From assembly GCA_030625085.1 (NCBI GenBank), contig DAOURK010000005.1:1-64000 (forward strand): DNA of 64,000 bases, in the 5' to 3' direction. This document shows positions 36,313 through 44,853 of the stretch, piece after piece. Position 1 is the stretch's first letter, and each line of letters opens with the position of its first letter. Origin of the DNA: Pseudomonadota bacterium. Its GTDB lineage: Bacteria; SZUA-182; DTGQ01. The notes below the pieces were generated by a model. The model was given only the letters and a program-made list of their open reading frames with translations. It made no database searches and was not told the origin of the DNA. The position numbers and the translations under genes were made by a program.

Positions 36313-37466
36313 TTTCCTTTGGCCTTCTCTTTAATAAGCTGTAAGGCGATGACATTACGCTGAATTTGATTGGTCCCCTCATAGATTTGGGTAATTTTAG
36401 CATCTCTCATCATTTTTTCAACAGGATAATCCCGCATATAACCATAGCCGCCCAAAATCTGCACCGCATCAGTGGTCACTTTCATGGCCACATCAGAAGC
36501 AAATACTTTGGCCATGGCTGAAATCTTTGAGATGTCCTTAGCACCACTGTCCACATATCGTGCTGCCCCATAAACAAGAAATCGAGCTGCTTCAATCTGG
36601 GTGGCCATATCGGCCATCATATGTTGAATAGCCTGAAAAGATATAATTGGCTTTCCAAATTGGATTCTCTCTCGGGCATAGACTAGGGCTTCATCCAATG
36701 CTCCCTGTGCTATTCCTATCGCTTGAGCCCCTATGCCCGGCCGAGAGGTATCTAAGGTTTTCATGGCTACAATAAACCCCATCCCTTCTCGAGCTAAAAG
36801 ATTTTCTTTGGGAATTTTACAGTCTGTAAAAATTAACTCTCGTGTGCTGGAAGACCTTATGCCCAACTTCTTTTCCTTTTTGCCGAATTCAAACCCTGGA
36901 GTACCCTTCTCCACAATAAAAGCGCTGGCCCCTCGACTCCCCCTTGCCTTATCCGTCATGGCAATGACTGTATAAATTTCAGCTTCGCCTCCATTAGTAA
37001 TCCATTGTTTGGTTCCATTAAGCACATATTCGTTCCCTTCCAAACGAGCTGTGGTTTGAATTCCTCCGGCATCGCTGCCTGCATTGGCTTCGGTTAAAGC
37101 AAAAGCAACCAATTTTTCCCCTTGGGCAATTGCCGACAAATATTTCTTTTTCTGCTGATCATTTCCGAACAAAAGAAGAGGAAAGGTCCCCAAGGCGCTG
37201 GTTGCAAAGCAAAGAGCCACACCGGCACACACGCGACTCAGCTCTTCCACAACCAGGCACAATTCAAAGCATCCTCCAGATGTTCCACCATATTCCTCTG
37301 GTAAATAAATGCCAAAAAGATCCGCTTCAGCCAAATTTTTCATAATTGACCACGGGAATTCCTCTTTTTCGTCTAATTCTACTCTAAGGGGCAAAATCTT
37401 TTCCTGAGCAATCCTTCGGGCTAAATCACGAATCATTTCTTGCTCTTCTGTCAGAAAATAATCCAT
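36309..37466 (-). CDS. Acyl-CoA dehydrogenase family flavoprotein
   Basis: 385 residues. The family signatures are clear: ALTEANAGSDAGGIQTTA, QWITNGGEAEIYTVIAMT, and the C-terminal catalytic base Glu363 in YEGTNQIQRN. The enzyme exchanges electrons between acyl-CoA/enoyl-CoA and FAD, then with EtfAB encoded just downstream (ATGA overlap). Butyryl-CoA-type enzymes of this length are the nearest functional model; chain-length preference is not readable. It sits in the middle of a fatty-acid biosynthetic block rather than a beta-oxidation cluster, which suggests a role in reduction of enoyl thioesters, as an inference. AAGGAATCGGAA precedes ATG. Confidence 0.95.
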   Translation of the reverse strand: MDYFLTEEQEMIRDLARRIAQEKILPLRVELDEKEEFPWSIMKNLAEADLFGIYLPEEYGGTSGGCFELCLVVEELSRVCAGVALCFATSALGTFPLLLFGNDQQKKKYLSAIAQGEKLVAFALTEANAGSDAGGIQTTARLEGNEYVLNGTKQWITNGGEAEIYTVIAMTDKARGSRGASAFIVEKGTPGFEFGKKEKKLGIRSSSTRELIFTDCKIPKENLLAREGMGFIVAMKTLDTSRPGIGAQAIGIAQGALDEALVYARERIQFGKPIISFQAIQHMMADMATQIEAARFLVYGAARYVDSGAKDISKISAMAKVFASDVAMKVTTDAVQILGGYGYMRDYPVEKMMRDAKITQIYEGTNQIQRNVIALQLIKEKAKGK

Positions 37467-37591
37467 TTCCGATTCCTTTTAATTTTATATTATATAATTT
37501 TGTTAATTATAATGAACTCGTTAAAAGTCCCAAATTAACCATTTCAATTATTATAAGTATCTGATTTTATAAGACAATATTTTTATAAATC

Positions 37592-37620
37592 TGACTTTTT
37601 ACGATTGCATCAATTATAAT
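37592..37620. repeat. Solo outer arm of a family A element
   Basis: CTGACTTTTTACGATTGCAT followed by CAATTATAA matches the right outer arm of family A copy 4 (near 16120-16140). No palindromic core is present beside it. It lies in the 282-base gap between fabH and the dehydrogenase gene and looks like a decayed copy. Confidence 0.4.
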
Positions 37621-37748
37621 TTTTATTAAAAATAACTCGCTTATCATTATATAATTATCATTCTCCAGATGTAAGTGGTCAAGATGAAATTCACAGGTTC
37701 TGAATTCTAATTTCTCAATCCTCACTTATTACTTTGTATTATACCTTC

Positions 37749-38729
37749 CTACCACCTAACTAAACTCGATGCCCAGGTCAATCCTCCACCAAAAGCAGCA
37801 AAACATACAATGTCTCCTTGATGAACTTTCCCGTTTTTATTTAATTCATCCAGGGTAATTGGCATACTGGCTGTAGAAGTATTTCCATATTTTTGTATGG
37901 TCAGAGGGATTTTATTCTCAGGGATTGACAACCTTTGGGCTACAGCATTAATAATACGAGTATTAGCCTGGTGAAAAATAAAAAAATCTATATTATCAAT
38001 GGGAATACCCACGGAAGAAGCAGCCTGTTCAATAGCCTCAGTCATGGCTTTAATAGCAGTTTTAAAAATTTCATTTCCCTTCATGGTAATATAGTGCAAC
38101 CGATTCTGCACTGTCTCCTCTGAAGCCGGCCTTAAGGATCCGCCGGCTGGCACTTGCAACATCTCACTCATCGCGCCATCGGAGTATAAGTGAGAACAAA
38201 GAACTCCTTGCTCTTTTTCCCTGGTTCTTAAAATCACTGCGCCAGCCCCATCTCCAAAAAGAATACAAGTATTACGATCAGTCCAATCGGTAATTTTTGA
38301 AAGTGTATCAGCCCCCAAAATGAGGATATTTTGATATTGACCGCTTTTTATTAATTGATCTCCAACCTCGAGTGCATAGAGAAAACCGGAACAAGCTGCA
38401 GAAATATCAAAGGCAGCGGCCTTTCGAGCGTCAATTTTTTTTTGGACCATGCACCCGGTTGAAGGAAAAAGCATATCTGGTGTTACTGTAGCCGTAATAA
38501 TTAAATCCAAGTCATTGGCCTCAAGCCCCGCATCCTCTAAGGCCGATTGAGCTGCTTTAACAGCCAAATCCGAAGTTGCCTCATCTTTTCTCGCAATATG
38601 TCGTTCAACAATACCGGTTCGTGTGCGTATCCATTCATCACTGGTATCAATCATTTTCTCCAGAGCGAAATTTGAAATTATCTCATCCGGAACATATGAT
38701 CCAGTTCCCGCAATGTAGGTATATTTCAT
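37749..38729 (-). CDS. fabH: 3-oxoacyl-ACP synthase III
   Basis: 326 residues. The Cys-His-Asn triad is present: Cys113 in DISAACSGFLYALE, His253 in FFIFHQANTRI and Asn283 in KYGNTSTAS. It starts fatty-acid synthesis by condensing acetyl-CoA (or another short primer) with malonyl-ACP. It follows plsX by 93 bases in the yceD-rpmF-plsX-fabH order common to many bacteria. A further gap of 282 bases separates it from the acyl-CoA dehydrogenase gene. Confidence 0.97.
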   Translation of the reverse strand: MKYTYIAGTGSYVPDEIISNFALEKMIDTSDEWIRTRTGIVERHIARKDEATSDLAVKAAQSALEDAGLEANDLDLIITATVTPDMLFPSTGCMVQKKIDARKAAAFDISAACSGFLYALEVGDQLIKSGQYQNILILGADTLSKITDWTDRNTCILFGDGAGAVILRTREKEQGVLCSHLYSDGAMSEMLQVPAGGSLRPASEETVQNRLHYITMKGNEIFKTAIKAMTEAIEQAASSVGIPIDNIDFFIFHQANTRIINAVAQRLSIPENKIPLTIQKYGNTSTASMPITLDELNKNGKVHQGDIVCFAAFGGGLTWASSLVRW

Positions 38730-38821
38730 CTCTCTCCATTTTTTTGTGTGTTCGTGTAATGATAAGGAGTCAAATTAAAGTACTTGCTGTCATAGTATTT
38801 GTTTTGTTTTCTCGTGACGCT

Positions 38822-39820
38822 CTAATCATTTATAGGGAGGGTTGAAATATTTTGGATATGACTATTTATATCACGCTGTATAAAACCCGTAGCTACTTTG
38901 ATGGCATTCTTAATCGCCTTTGCCCCTGATATTCCGTGACATATAATACAAACTCCATTAATTCCTAATAAAGGGGCCCCTCCATATTCATCATAATCAA
39001 TTTTTCTTTTGAACTTCCTAAAGCATGGCCGCATTAAAAAATAGCCAAGCTTCCAAAGAAATTTTTTAGGTATCTCTTGCTGAAAATAAATAGCGATCAT
39101 CTCAGCCACACTCTCGCTGATTTTAAGGGCTATATTTCCTGTAAACCCATCACAAACAACTACATCCACATTCCCTGTATATAAATTCTTCCCCTCAACA
39201 TTACCAATAAAATTTAATCCTTCATTTTTAATAGCTTTAAATGATTCCTTGGTTAGCTCATTGCCCTTGCTTTCTTCCTCTCCAATATTCAATAACCCTA
39301 CCTTCGGTTTCTTGATTCCAAGAAAATCTTTAGCATAAATATTGCCCATAATGGCAAATTGCAATAAATGACGTGGTCTGCAATCCACATTGGCCCCAAC
39401 ATCCAATAATAAAGCCACACCTTTAACTGTTGGCAAAATAGTAGCAATAGCAGGACGCTCCACACCCTTCAAAGCGCCCAAAAGTATTTTAGCAGTGGCC
39501 ATAGCCGCCCCTGTATTCCCTGCAGTAACAAGAGCGTCTGCCTCTCCGGATTTAACCAGCTCTATAGCCAGACGAATAGAAGACTTCTTTTTCTTTCGGA
39601 TGGCGGCAGCCGCTGATTCATCCATTTCAACAACTTCCGGGGCATGTTTGATATGAATTTTCAGGCCTTGAACATTGTGATGAGCTAACTCACTATTAAG
39701 GATATCTTGATCTCCAACTAAAATCACCTCAACACCAAACTCTTTAGCCGCCTGAATTGTCCCTTCCAGGATAACTTTGGGGCCCCGATCTCCTCCCATT
39801 GCGTCTATGGCTATTCTCAC
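38822..39820 (-). CDS. plsX: Phosphate acyltransferase PlsX
   Basis: 332 residues. It begins RIAIDAMGGDRGPKVILEG, the PlsX signature, with ALVTAGNTGAAMATAKILLG and DVGANVDCRPRHLLQFAIMG further on. It converts acyl-ACP to acyl-phosphate, the donor for PlsY in glycerolipid synthesis, and acts at the inner face of the membrane. It follows rpmF by 9 bases and precedes fabH. Length is standard and no key residues are missing. Confidence 0.97.
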   Translation of the reverse strand: MRIAIDAMGGDRGPKVILEGTIQAAKEFGVEVILVGDQDILNSELAHHNVQGLKIHIKHAPEVVEMDESAAAAIRKKKKSSIRLAIELVKSGEADALVTAGNTGAAMATAKILLGALKGVERPAIATILPTVKGVALLLDVGANVDCRPRHLLQFAIMGNIYAKDFLGIKKPKVGLLNIGEEESKGNELTKESFKAIKNEGLNFIGNVEGKNLYTGNVDVVVCDGFTGNIALKISESVAEMIAIYFQQEIPKKFLWKLGYFLMRPCFRKFKRKIDYDEYGGAPLLGINGVCIICHGISGAKAIKNAIKVATGFIQRDINSHIQNISTLPIND

Positions 39821-39829
39821 GGTTTCCTC

Positions 39830-40015
39830 TTATACCTTCTCTTTTACTTCAAGGACCTTCCGCCCATTATAATGACCACAGTTCAGACACACCGCATGAG
39901 GGAGTTTTGTTTCTTGACACTGCGGGCACGTTGTATAGGTAGGTGGAGATAATTTATAGTGAGTACGCCTCTTATCTCGTCTGGCCTTTGAGATTTTTCT
40001 TTTCGGTAAAGCCAT
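39830..40015 (-). CDS. rpmF: 50S ribosomal protein L32
   Basis: 61 residues. The N-terminus [20 protein letters not shown] is the L32 signature. Four cysteines (CPQC near 29-32 and CLNCGHYNG near 44-52) make the zinc-binding form of the protein. It is a component of the large ribosomal subunit. The gene is tucked between yceD (3 bases away) and plsX (9 bases), the classic linkage of L32 with lipid genes. The CPQC/CLNC zinc site indicates this is not the zinc-independent paralogue. Confidence 0.98.
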   Translation of the reverse strand: MALPKRKISKARRDKRRTHYKLSPPTYTTCPQCQETKLPHAVCLNCGHYNGRKVLEVKEKV

Positions 40016-40018
40016 ACT

Positions 40019-40570
40019 TTATTCCTCCTTAAATCTTCGACTTGGCATTGTTTTCTTAGAGACTAAATTCTGTAATTTAGACCAGCGAGGATCAATTGTT
40101 TTCCCGACACAAACGCATTTACACTGATTTAAATTTTGCCCGCAATATGGGCACAACCCTTTGCAGTCCTCGTTACAGATGGGTATCATCGGGACAGCCA
40201 ATATTATCTGTTCTCTTACTACCTCGGTTAAATCAATAATACCCTCTTTATAAAATCCGATATCCAAATCTTCTTTTTCCAGTTCCATTTCTTCTTCCTG
40301 GATGTCAGAAGAAAAAGGCTCAAAAACAACCTGAAAATCTTCCCCTATAGAATAGGGGAAATGTTCTAGACAGCGGCTACATTCCAAGTCTACTTGAGTT
40401 TCAATAGTCCCTTTTATCAAAATTTTATTATTGATTTTTCGAATTCTTGTCACAACTTGCACTTCTTTTTTTAATACGAGCTCATCAACAGAAAAATTAA
40501 ATTCTGATATGGGGGCATTAAAAACAACATCCGCTTCTGTGCCGGTTATATCGTTGACGTCAAGTTTCAT
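40019..40570 (-). CDS. yceD: DUF177 (YceD-like) protein
   Basis: 183 residues. CSRCLEHFPYSIGEDFQVVF near 95-114 and the C-terminal CNEDCKGLCPYCGQNLN region are characteristic of DUF177, which is almost always encoded just before rpmF. The Cys cluster CKGLCPYCGQNLNQCKC looks metal-binding. The bacterial family has been linked to 23S rRNA accumulation, but the molecular function is not settled. It heads the yceD-rpmF-plsX-fabH operon and has a well-formed promoter directly upstream on the minus strand. Confidence 0.93.
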   Translation of the reverse strand: MKLDVNDITGTEADVVFNAPISEFNFSVDELVLKKEVQVVTRIRKINNKILIKGTIETQVDLECSRCLEHFPYSIGEDFQVVFEPFSSDIQEEEMELEKEDLDIGFYKEGIIDLTEVVREQIILAVPMIPICNEDCKGLCPYCGQNLNQCKCVCVGKTIDPRWSKLQNLVSKKTMPSRRFKEE

Positions 40571-40612
40571 TTTTGATTCCCCCTTAGCACAAGGCTTAAA
40601 AAATGGGATTTT

Positions 40613-40642
40613 ATTTTAAGGAGAAACTCTACATTTTGTCAA
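40613..40642 (-). promoter_or_regulatory. Predicted sigma-70 promoter for yceD-rpmF-plsX-fabH
   Basis: On the minus strand, TTGACA (40642-40637), an 18-base spacer and TAAAAT (40618-40613). Transcription would start about 35 bases before yceD. It is back-to-back with the predicted gltX promoter (40651-40679), only 8 bases apart, so the two -35 elements nearly touch. Confidence 0.6.
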
Positions 40643-40650
40643 GTCAATTT

Positions 40651-40679
40651 TTGGCAATTTTCTTTTATGTAAATAAAAT
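40651..40679 (+). promoter_or_regulatory. Predicted sigma-70 promoter for gltX
   Basis: TTGGCA (40651-40656), 17-base spacer, TAAAAT (40674-40679). It predicts a 240-base leader before the gltX ATG. It is divergent from the yceD promoter. Confidence 0.5.
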
Positions 40680-40827
40680 CCAGTCCCTTATCTCATTAAA
40701 AAAATTCAGCCTCGTGTTTTAAATATTCTTTCCCTTCCATGATAGAATAATATAAAAGTGCATCTTGGTCAATAGAAGACCCTAAAAATAAGCTTGACTG
40801 AGTAAAAAGATGGGTTCTATAATTTAT

Positions 40828-40864
40828 AGGATTTCAGATATTACTTTTGATGCACTCATTTTTC
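40828..40864. repeat. Solo flank of a family B element before gltX
   Basis: GGATTTCAGATATTACTTTT followed by GATGCACTCATTTTT matches the left flank of family B copy 1 (CAGATATTAAATTTCATGCA, then CTAATTTTT). The GC-rich palindromic core is absent. It lies within the predicted gltX leader. Confidence 0.45.
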
Positions 40865-40933
40865 TATAGCTAATGGTGAAAAACTTATATTACTATCAAT
40901 CAATCCCAAAAATCATAGAAGGATATGTAACGA

Positions 40934-42430
40934 ATGAAGGATAAAAATCATTTATCCAAACCATCAGATCCGGATACTTCCGGTGAAATTCGTGTCCGCT
41001 TTGCCCCTAGTCCAACGGGCTATCTCCATCTTGGTGGAGCCAGAACCGCTTTATATAATTGGCTATTTGCCAGGCACAATAGAGGAATTTTTATTTTACG
41101 AATTGAAGATACAGACAGGGAGAGAAGTGAAAGTAGGTTCCAACAGCAAATTATTGAAGATTTGCAATGGTTAGGTTTAACCTGGGATGAAGGCCCATTT
41201 TTCCAGCATGCAAGAAAAAACCTTTATATACAACATATTCATACGCTCATTCAAAATCAGAAGGCTTATTATTGTTTTTGTTCTCCCGAAGAATTAGAAA
41301 AAAAAAAAGAAGAATATGCCCTTAAGCATCTTCCTCTCCACTATGATGGACAATGTAGAAAAATTCCTCCTGAAGATGCCATAAAAAGAATTAAGGCCGG
41401 CCAAACTCCATCAATTCGCTTCCGCACGCCCGACAATGGAAAAACAGAGCTACGGGATTTAATTAGAAAAAAAATCCTGTTTGACAATCGGGAATTTGAT
41501 GATTTTATTATCGTTAGATCTGATGGGGAGCCCACGTATAACCTAACAGCCGTAGTAGATGACGCTTTAATGGGGATTACCCATGTAATTAGAGGTGATG
41601 ACCACCTTTCCAATACACCCAAACAGATTTTACTCTATCAGGCCCTGGGATTCCGTATCCCACAATTTGCTCATATCCCCATGATTATGGGACCGGACAA
41701 TACTCGATTAAGCAAACGGCATGGGGCCGATTCGGTGAGCCAATATCGTGAACTGGGGTACCTTCCTTCAGCCTTAATCAATTATCTGGCTTTACTTGGT
41801 TGGTCTTATGATGACCGCCAAACTCTTTTTCCCATCTCAGAATTGATAAAAAAATTCGATTTAAAAAAAGTGAATAAAAAAGCCTCTATCTTTGCTCCCC
41901 AAAAACTGGATTGGATAAATGGAAAATACATTCGGCAATTAGCAGAGCCTGAGTTTATTTCTCTATCCTTGCCTTTTCTCTTTAAAGCGGGCCTTCTGGA
42001 TAAGGATACACTTAAGTGTCCATCACCCACAACTATTCGAATATTATTGAGCATGCGCGAAAGATTGAAAAAATTCTGTGATCTGCCGGCTCTCACTGAA
42101 TTTTTCTTTAGGGACTCAATTAAATTATCAGAAGAGGCTAAGCAACAAATTTTTTCAAAAAAAGATAATTTTTCTTTACTCCAGGAATTATATGAGCAGT
42201 TGCAAAAAATACCTGCCTTTGAAGAAAAAACTTTAGAAATTCTTTTTCAAGATTTAATCAAAAAAAAGGGCCTTAAATTGGGAGACGTAGTTCATCCTGT
42301 CCGTGCAGCCATTACTGGGAAAACTTCCAGCCCTGGAATTTTTTTAACTATGGTTTTATTGAGCAAAGATCGAGTATTAAAACGCCTAAAAACCATTTTA
42401 CAACAATTTGAGGTTATACATCCCGATTAA
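40934..42430 (+). CDS. gltX: Glutamyl-tRNA synthetase
   Basis: 498 residues, bacterial GluRS. The HIGH-equivalent is HLGG in FAPSPTGYLHLGGARTALYN near 23-42. The KMSKS-equivalent is RLSKRHGAD near 258-266. The zinc-type YYCFCSPEEL ... YDGQCRK segment is intact. It loads glutamate on tRNA-Glu. Whether it also mischarges tRNA-Gln for later amidation cannot be decided here; no glnS is in the window. The gene is followed by tRNA-Gln and tRNA-Glu in the same orientation, an apt placement, and could be co-transcribed with them. Confidence 0.97.
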   Translation: MKDKNHLSKPSDPDTSGEIRVRFAPSPTGYLHLGGARTALYNWLFARHNRGIFILRIEDTDRERSESRFQQQIIEDLQWLGLTWDEGPFFQHARKNLYIQHIHTLIQNQKAYYCFCSPEELEKKKEEYALKHLPLHYDGQCRKIPPEDAIKRIKAGQTPSIRFRTPDNGKTELRDLIRKKILFDNREFDDFIIVRSDGEPTYNLTAVVDDALMGITHVIRGDDHLSNTPKQILLYQALGFRIPQFAHIPMIMGPDNTRLSKRHGADSVSQYRELGYLPSALINYLALLGWSYDDRQTLFPISELIKKFDLKKVNKKASIFAPQKLDWINGKYIRQLAEPEFISLSLPFLFKAGLLDKDTLKCPSPTTIRILLSMRERLKKFCDLPALTEFFFRDSIKLSEEAKQQIFSKKDNFSLLQELYEQLQKIPAFEEKTLEILFQDLIKKKGLKLGDVVHPVRAAITGKTSSPGIFLTMVLLSKDRVLKRLKTILQQFEVIHPD

Positions 42431-42521
42431 ACTTAAATACAGTGGTGTTCAGCCTCTAATTTTCATATAAAAATCTTTACAAATCAGATAATATATGGTA
42501 GGTTATTTTGATTAATTTTGC

Positions 42522-42595
42522 TGCAGGATCGGCTAATGGTAGGCCGGATGACTCTGGATCATCTAATCCAGGTTCGAATCCTGGTCCTGCAGCCA
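42522..42595 (+). tRNA. tRNA-Gln, anticodon CTG
   Basis: A complete cloverleaf. The acceptor stem is TGCAGGA/TCCTGCA with discriminator G and encoded CCA. The anticodon stem GATGA/TCATC closes the loop CTCTGGA, giving anticodon CTG, which reads CAG. The T arm is CCAGGTTCGAATCCTGG. The U1-A72 pair is a tRNA-Gln identity element. It lies 91 bases after gltX and 28 bases before tRNA-Glu. Confidence 0.96.
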
Positions 42596-42623
42596 TTTTT
42601 ATCAAAAAATAAAATTAGAAAAC

Positions 42624-42695
42624 GGCGCTATCGTCTAGGGGTTAGGACGGGTGATTCTCAGTCATCAAACCGGGGTTCGATTCCCCGTAGCGCTA
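42624..42695 (+). tRNA. tRNA-Glu, anticodon CTC
   Basis: The cloverleaf has acceptor GGCGCTA/TAGCGCT (with a G1-U72 wobble), the anticodon stem GGTGA/TCATC and loop TTCTCAG, giving anticodon CTC for GAG codons. The T arm is CCGGGGTTCGATTCCCCG. CCA is not encoded, unlike in the tRNA-Gln just before it. With tRNA-Gly(CCC) this is the third C34 tRNA in the window, suggesting the genome keeps separate tRNAs for G-ending codons. Confidence 0.95.
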
Positions 42696-42837
42696 CTACT
42701 TATCTTGTTGAAAAACAAAGTCTTTTATACCACCCTACCCTATCAAAATTACTGTCCAAAAATTGATAAATCAATATCCAATCTTTTATTTTTTTGTCTA
42801 AATTCTTCCCCCATATTAATTAAATTACCTTATTGAA

Positions 42838-43017
42838 TCACCTTATAGAGCTATGCTTATGGCTCAGATTCCGGTTTCCCTGATAGAAGTAAGGGGATAC
42901 CTGGTTACTTTGTGTTTTCCCCTCGACCATTAAAGCATGAAACAAATCTTTTAAATCGGTTGTATGGTTGGCAAAATGTTCGCTGAAGCGATATAGAGAG
43001 GCTTTTTGTAAAGCTTC
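42838..43017 (-). pseudogene. Possible 3' remnant of a protein-coding gene
   Basis: On the minus strand a 59-codon frame lies open between TAA (43018-43020) and TGA (42838-42840). The translation looks coding (SLYRFSEHFANHTTDLKDLF and VEGKTQSNQVSPYFYQGNRN) but has no start codon near its beginning; the first ATG gives only 30 residues. Upstream sequence on the same strand is the hairpin region at 43040-43077. I read it as the tail of a disrupted gene, family unrecognised. The 644-base gap 42696-43339 otherwise holds the hairpin and AT-rich sequence before tatA. Confidence 0.35.
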
Positions 43018-43039
43018 TTAGCGAAGCAAAAACGAAAAA

Positions 43040-43077
43040 AAATTGCCGCTGTCTGAGCGAAGGGAGTTCGGCAATTT
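43040..43077. repeat. Hairpin with AAATTGCCG arms, possible mobile-element end
   Basis: AAATTGCCG (43040-43048) and CGGCAATTT (43069-43077) are perfectly complementary, with a loop CTGTCTGAGCGAAGGGAGTT. The segment AGCGAAG occurs several times between 43020 and 43135 (CTTAGCGAAGC, CTGAGCGAAGG, TCTAGCGAAGC). This repeated motif recalls ends of small palindromic elements, but no transposase is visible. Confidence 0.5.
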
Positions 43078-43339
43078 AGCTTTGGCAGGCTTAGTAACTT
43101 AAAAAAGACGACCGTCTAGCGAAGCTAATTTTCTGTCAACCATGCCCATCTCCTCTCCTTTACAGAACAGATTTGAAGTGCATACTATATTTTATTTTTA
43201 TTTCAGCAATAAATATGCTATATTAATATATTGATTCGTTATCTTAAATATTGTTTTTTAAATGTTTTTTAAAAGTCTTTCCGACAAGATAAGGGCTGAT
43301 TGGCCCTTTGTTTTGTCATAATAAGGGGGATTATATTTT

Positions 43340-43534
43340 ATGTTTGGTATTGGTATGACTGAGTTAATTATTATTTTAGTTATCATTTTGATCATTTTTG
43401 GCGCAGGCAAATTACCGGAAATCGGAAGTGGCTTAGGTAAAGCAATCCGGAATTTTAAGGGCGCTACTTCCGGTGAACTTGAAGAAAAAATTCAAGATAA
43501 AAATGAAGAGAAAAAAAAGATCGAAGAAAAATAA
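43340..43534 (+). CDS. tatA: Twin-arginine translocation protein, TatA/TatE family
   Basis: 64 residues. A single N-terminal membrane helix ([18 protein letters not shown]) is followed by [19 protein letters not shown], the FGxxKLPE hinge and amphipathic helix typical of TatA, then a charged, Lys/Glu-rich tail. TatA oligomers form the pore-like assembly that moves folded Tat substrates across the inner membrane. TatB and TatC are not in the window. Good AAGGGGG site before ATG. It precedes the DUF362 protein gene by about 100 bases. Confidence 0.94.
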   Translation: MFGIGMTELIIILVIILIIFGAGKLPEIGSGLGKAIRNFKGATSGELEEKIQDKNEEKKKIEEK

Positions 43535-43631
43535 TTGTAGGATAAAAATAAATTTTTTAAGCAAAACGAATGAGACTGTTTACTAACCTCTGTTATTTTT
43601 GAGAGGTCCACCTCTGGAGTTACTATTGGAC

Positions 43632-44747
43632 ATGTCAAATGGTTTATCAACGAAGGTTTATTTTATTGATATCCATTCCTCGGCCACAAAAAATATTTTC
43701 CAAAAGCTGGCATCCTTATTAGACCTTCCGGATTTAAAAGAAAAACTATGTTTGGATGACTTATTGCCTATAAAGCTGCATTTTGGGGAACCAGGCGGAT
43801 GGGGATACATAAACCCTAAATTTGTCAAATGTCTCACAGATAAAATTAAAACAGCAGGGGGAAAACCATTTTTAACTGATTCGAGTACTGTATATATAGG
43901 AGGCCGCTCAGAGGCTGTAAGTCACCTTGAAACAGCTATTTTAAATGGATTTTCTTATTCTGTTGTTGGCGCACCGATTATTATTGCAGATGGGCTAAAA
44001 GGGGAAAGTAGTTACAAGGCTGTGGTAAATCTAAAGCATTATCGCCAGGTAGAGCTCGCTTCACTGGTTCATTCAGTAAAAAGTATTATATGCCTATCTC
44101 ATTTCAAAGGACATGAGCTGACCGGTTTCGGAGGCGCTTTGAAAAATATAGGTATGGGACTTGCCTCAAAGGCGGGAAAACTTTCCATGCATTCCACGGT
44201 TTCGCCTTATATCATTAAGGATTGTCTGGGATGTGGTCAATGCTTACTCCACTGTCCGGCTAAGGCTATCTATCTCAAGGCAAATCGAGCATGGATTGAT
44301 CCTGAAAAATGTATCGGATGCGGCCAATGCATTATTACCTGCCCCCATAAAAAAATAAAAATTCGCTGGGATGAATCAGTTGAAAATGTTCAAGAAAAAA
44401 TCTGCGAGCATGTATACGGGATTACCAAGACCCTTGGTATACCAGTTCTTTATATAAATTTTATTATTAATGTCACTCCTGATTGCGACTGCTGTAATCA
44501 TTCTGATGTGCCAATTGTTCCAAATTTGGGAATTTTAGCCTCTTTAGACCCTGTAGCTATTGATCAGGCTTCAGTAGATCTTGTTAACTCCAGCGAAGGA
44601 ATTAAAGGAACCGCCTTAAAAAACAATTTTGGTAAGGGAGGAGATAAATTTCGTGGAGTACATAAAAAAGTGGACTGGACTACGCAGTTAAGCTATGGTG
44701 AATATATTAGTTTAGGGACACGTAACTATAAATTGGTCCCTTACTAA
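43632..44747 (+). CDS. DUF362 protein with 2[4Fe-4S] ferredoxin domain
   Basis: 371 residues from ATG 43632 (MSNGLSTKVYF); a TTG at 43599 would add 11 residues and is less likely. The N-terminal DUF362 part includes the KLHFGEPGGWGYINP segment and, before the ferredoxin, SHFKGHELTGFGGALKNIGMG. The ferredoxin domain carries Cys198/201/204/208 and Cys227/230/233/237. A second part of DUF362 with NVTPDCDCCNHSDVPIVPNL follows. DUF362-type proteins occur in anaerobes near redox enzymes, but no activity is firmly assigned. It is followed by a strong terminator. Confidence 0.9.
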   Translation: MSNGLSTKVYFIDIHSSATKNIFQKLASLLDLPDLKEKLCLDDLLPIKLHFGEPGGWGYINPKFVKCLTDKIKTAGGKPFLTDSSTVYIGGRSEAVSHLETAILNGFSYSVVGAPIIIADGLKGESSYKAVVNLKHYRQVELASLVHSVKSIICLSHFKGHELTGFGGALKNIGMGLASKAGKLSMHSTVSPYIIKDCLGCGQCLLHCPAKAIYLKANRAWIDPEKCIGCGQCIITCPHKKIKIRWDESVENVQEKICEHVYGITKTLGIPVLYINFIINVTPDCDCCNHSDVPIVPNLGILASLDPVAIDQASVDLVNSSEGIKGTALKNNFGKGGDKFRGVHKKVDWTTQLSYGEYISLGTRNYKLVPY

Positions 44748-44781
44748 AACGAGATATAACTTCCCTCTAACAAGTAATATA

Positions 44782-44827
44782 CTCGGGCCCAGGAAAATTC
44801 TCCCTTAAGGCCCGAGATGTTTTTTTA
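44782..44827 (+). terminator. Rho-independent terminator after the DUF362 gene
   Basis: CTCGGGCC (44782-44789) and GGCCCGAG (44809-44816) form an 8-bp GC-rich stem with a 19-base loop, then ATG and seven T residues. It lies 35 bases after the stop codon. On the minus strand the T-tract is absent, so it acts for the plus strand. Confidence 0.85.
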
Positions 44828-44853
44828 ATATAAATTAATATCAAAACTATTTT

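Noticed and set aside
42518-42766. 82-codon frame running through tRNA-Gln and tRNA-Glu
   Set aside because: It covers two complete tRNA cloverleaves; not a protein gene.
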